Below are positions 61,963 to 64,000 of a stretch of 64,000 nucleotides of DNA, piece by piece. How positions within the stretch are numbered: position 1 is the first letter of the stretch; the number at the start of each line of letters is the position of its first letter. The translations under genes and the position numbers were made by a program. The notes under the pieces are model-generated. The model saw only the letters and a list, made by a program, of their open reading frames with translations, was not told where the DNA came from and did not search any database. Source of the DNA: Rhodohalobacter barkolensis (GTDB lineage Bacteria > Bacteroidota > Rhodothermia > Balneolales > Balneolaceae); contig NZ_PISP01000002.1 in assembly GCF_002834295.1 (NCBI RefSeq), positions 310,001 through 374,000 on the forward strand, read 5' to 3'.

Positions 61963-63648
61963 TTATAGCATCGATTTAATGTCAATGACAAAAATGGGTG
62001 GTATTAATCCAGATAGTATAATTTGATGAGTTGAATTTGGAAATATTTTATTACCACCTAAAACGCTCTTGTTAATTTTTTCAACATCAAGATTTCTGTT
62101 CTTCATAGCTTGTATATCTTCTTCGTTGACGTCATAACAAACAATTACATCAATTTCATTAAACATTTTCTGTTCATCACTAAAATCTTTGAGGACATTT
62201 CTTAGCTTTGATTTGAATTCAATAACAACCTTTTTCTTACCCCATTTTGCATATAAATCATATTTATTTCTATAACCGCTTACAAGTGGAGTAATTTCAG
62301 TGATAATTTCTCTACCTATTAACTCATAGAATATTGCAGCAACGCTAGCTTCTTGATGTCTAGGAGTTTTCTGGAAACGTGTATTTTCAGAGTTTAGATC
62401 CAACATATCTTCGATATCGGCGAAGGTTTCTTCTTTGTCCCAATCAGTTTCAACAATTATGTCTCCAGAAATGTACTTAGCTAACTTTCTAAATTCAGAA
62501 AATATGCTTTTGGAATATTTTCTATAGATTCTTGCTTGTGCACCATGTATAGATTTTCTTCCGATATCAAAAGTTAGTTGTCTGTCTTCAAAAATTATAA
62601 ATATTTGAGCCCAAGAACCCTGTGCACCAGTAATTGGATGATCTACAGAAACTCCAGTTGGCATACCTTTGACTGATGTATAAATCCCATTTTGAAAAAC
62701 AGAATAGTAAAATTTTTCCATCCACTCATCATCTTCAAAATTTTCTTCTAACGCTAGATGATTGTGAATGGAAAGAAAATTCCAAACACTTCGTTTTGGT
62801 ACAAGGCAGGCGTAATAATTAATAACCCTTCCCTTATGATCGAAACGGCCAATGTCGTATATAATCTTGTCTCTTAGTTTTCGCCGTTTATCGTTATCAT
62901 CTCTATGAGCTTGATTTGCGTATTCTTTGTATTCTTCAAGTGAAATTTTAGTGTTTTTATCTAAACCATCAGTGGGTGCCCAATATTTGTAAGGTAGCTT
63001 AGTTGAATTTTCAATACCATTGATGTCAACATGTTCCAAGTTAATTGATAGTGATTCACCGTCATTCCAAAGTGTTTTAGTATTTCCTAGTGCAGTTTTT
63101 GTCCTTAAAACATACTGTAATTGGGCAAAGTTTAAATCAAATATGGGAGAACTTTTTACTTGACGTAATATAATTTCAGTTCCAGTAAAGTCTTCATCAA
63201 TTTGATCAAATTCTAGCTTTAGCAACTCTTCATCAGTTCTAGATTTCCAGTTAAATGCATCAATAATGCTTCCAACGGAAGTAACTCCATCATATGTAGT
63301 TTTTATCCTGAAGTTGTTACAGGAAAATATCACAAATGTTAAACCAACTCCTTTTTCACCAATTAATTCTTCATTTAGATCCTTATTTGTTGAAAAAGGA
63401 GCCAATAATTTTGGGAGCTTATCCGAGTCAATACCGATTCCATTATCCCTAATAACAATAGTTTTATTTAAAGCATCAATTCGAATAAAGATTTCTGGAC
63501 TGGATGGGTTTGCTTCTTTAATTGCGTCAATGGAATTTTGACATAGTTCAGCTATTATATCCCATTCGTGGTTATAACTATCGTCAATATCACGAATGCT
63601 TTTTCTAATTTGGTTAACACTTTGCTTTAAAAATTCAATCTTCTTCAT
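61963..63648 (-). CDS. GHKL-type ATPase fused to a PD-(D/E)XK-like domain
   Basis: The 561-residue protein has an Hsp90/MutL/MORC-type ATPase head: the N-box with N38 in ELCQNSIDAI, D68 in DNGIGID and a GEKGVGLTF lid motif near residue 100. A middle region to about residue 430 is unassigned. The last 120 residues have D464 (YDLYAKW), E477 and K479 (KVVIEFKSKLRN), the layout of a PD-(D/E)XK nuclease. It is convergent with the TdeIII operon, with 34 bases between. A DNA-sensing, ATP-gated nuclease in defence is my inference; the ATPase assignment is firm. Confidence 0.75.
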   Translation of the reverse strand: MKKIEFLKQSVNQIRKSIRDIDDSYNHEWDIIAELCQNSIDAIKEANPSSPEIFIRIDALNKTIVIRDNGIGIDSDKLPKLLAPFSTNKDLNEELIGEKGVGLTFVIFSCNNFRIKTTYDGVTSVGSIIDAFNWKSRTDEELLKLEFDQIDEDFTGTEIILRQVKSSPIFDLNFAQLQYVLRTKTALGNTKTLWNDGESLSINLEHVDINGIENSTKLPYKYWAPTDGLDKNTKISLEEYKEYANQAHRDDNDKRRKLRDKIIYDIGRFDHKGRVINYYACLVPKRSVWNFLSIHNHLALEENFEDDEWMEKFYYSVFQNGIYTSVKGMPTGVSVDHPITGAQGSWAQIFIIFEDRQLTFDIGRKSIHGAQARIYRKYSKSIFSEFRKLAKYISGDIIVETDWDKEETFADIEDMLDLNSENTRFQKTPRHQEASVAAIFYELIGREIITEITPLVSGYRNKYDLYAKWGKKKVVIEFKSKLRNVLKDFSDEQKMFNEIDVIVCYDVNEEDIQAMKNRNLDVEKINKSVLGGNKIFPNSTHQIILSGLIPPIFVIDIKSML

Positions 63649-64000
63649 AGTAAAATTTTTTGGTTTTCTATTAAATATAGTTGTAAAAAAGCTACTAAAG
63701 TATCGATAGGTATAAACTTGGAAGTTTAGAGAATTGAGGAATTAATTAAGTTTTACAAGAATATTCTATTCCTTTCTTTTTAACAAATACCTAGAGATGG
63801 CCTAAATTGAAGGATATATTCAAAGTAAAAATAGATCTAATCGAATCTCATTGGAGAATTATCAAAACAAATCAAGTAACAATTTTCCGAAAATAGGGAA
63901 GCTTATAACATAGATAATTTAATTAATGATTAAGATAGTCGCCGACAATGTGTTAATATTTTCAATTACCCAAAATGGATGCATTACAATGAATTAGTGC
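63649..64000. other. Intergenic region at window end
   Basis: AT-rich; no supportable gene is seen. It presumably holds the promoter of the GHKL-nuclease gene, and the island may continue beyond the window. Confidence 0.4.

Overview
The window looks like a chromosome segment of a marine or saline Bacteroidota/Balneolota-type bacterium. The evidence is large lipoproteins built from InlB-like, BspA/DUF285, LamG and FISUMP modules, a DUF5916 outer-membrane protein, a LytTR regulator, AraC regulators, moderate to low G+C and mostly weak Shine-Dalgarno signals. Balneolaceae is my best guess by feel, not by computation.

The layout is three zones. (1) Positions 1 to about 27,230 are an accessory region. 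On the minus strand comes a cassette of an sce7726-type nuclease-like protein, an sce7725-type protein and a partial zinc-ribbon/HEPN/RES-like gene, plus a lone HEPN protein. A plus-strand type I restriction operon (hsdM-hsdS-hsdR and a membrane-anchored fourth gene) follows; its specificity subunit carries two almost identical target-recognition domains. Next are four large surface lipoproteins (two InlB/BspA paralogues, two ending in a shared FISUMP module), interspersed with decayed copies of a small gene whose intact copy sits at 21,627 beside a membrane-tethered XRE regulator. A membrane-anchored nuclease-like protein, a 3' remnant of tRNA-Arg(TCG) with its terminator (an attachment-site scar), an AbiEi/AbiEii toxin-antitoxin pair with an inverted-repeat operator and an orphan gene complete the zone.

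(2) About 27.3 to 57.2 kb looks like host chromosome: AraC regulators, a lactonase-like MBL hydrolase, a flavoprotein with a cysteine-rich tail and an MFS transporter, a minus-strand run (nitrilase, ECF sigma factor, SRPBCC, serine hydrolase, DUF5916 protein, LytTR), a histidine-rich CusCBA/CzcCBA metal efflux operon, two AraC paralogues, HipBA, an M20 peptidase, an alpha/beta hydrolase and an MgtC/DUF4010 protein. A dispersed intergenic repeat is found only in this zone (five copies); two copies run into the same tRNA-Arg 3' end and terminator seen at 24 kb.

(3) From 57,362 a second island starts at an intact tRNA-Arg(ACG): terminator, G-rich direct repeats, tyrosine integrase, a small XRE control-type regulator with an inverted repeat at its start, an amino-methyltransferase, a TdeIII-like restriction endonuclease, and a GHKL ATPase fused to a nuclease-like C-terminus. 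The far end of this island lies outside the window.

The genes work together mainly as defence (two restriction systems, AbiE, HipBA, the sce7726/7725 cassette, the GHKL-nuclease, the membrane nuclease) and as envelope or metal-stress functions. The most promising undescribed units are the sce7726/sce7725/RES-like cassette, the GHKL-nuclease beside the TdeIII system, the symmetric HsdS, and the tRNA-derived dispersed repeats.
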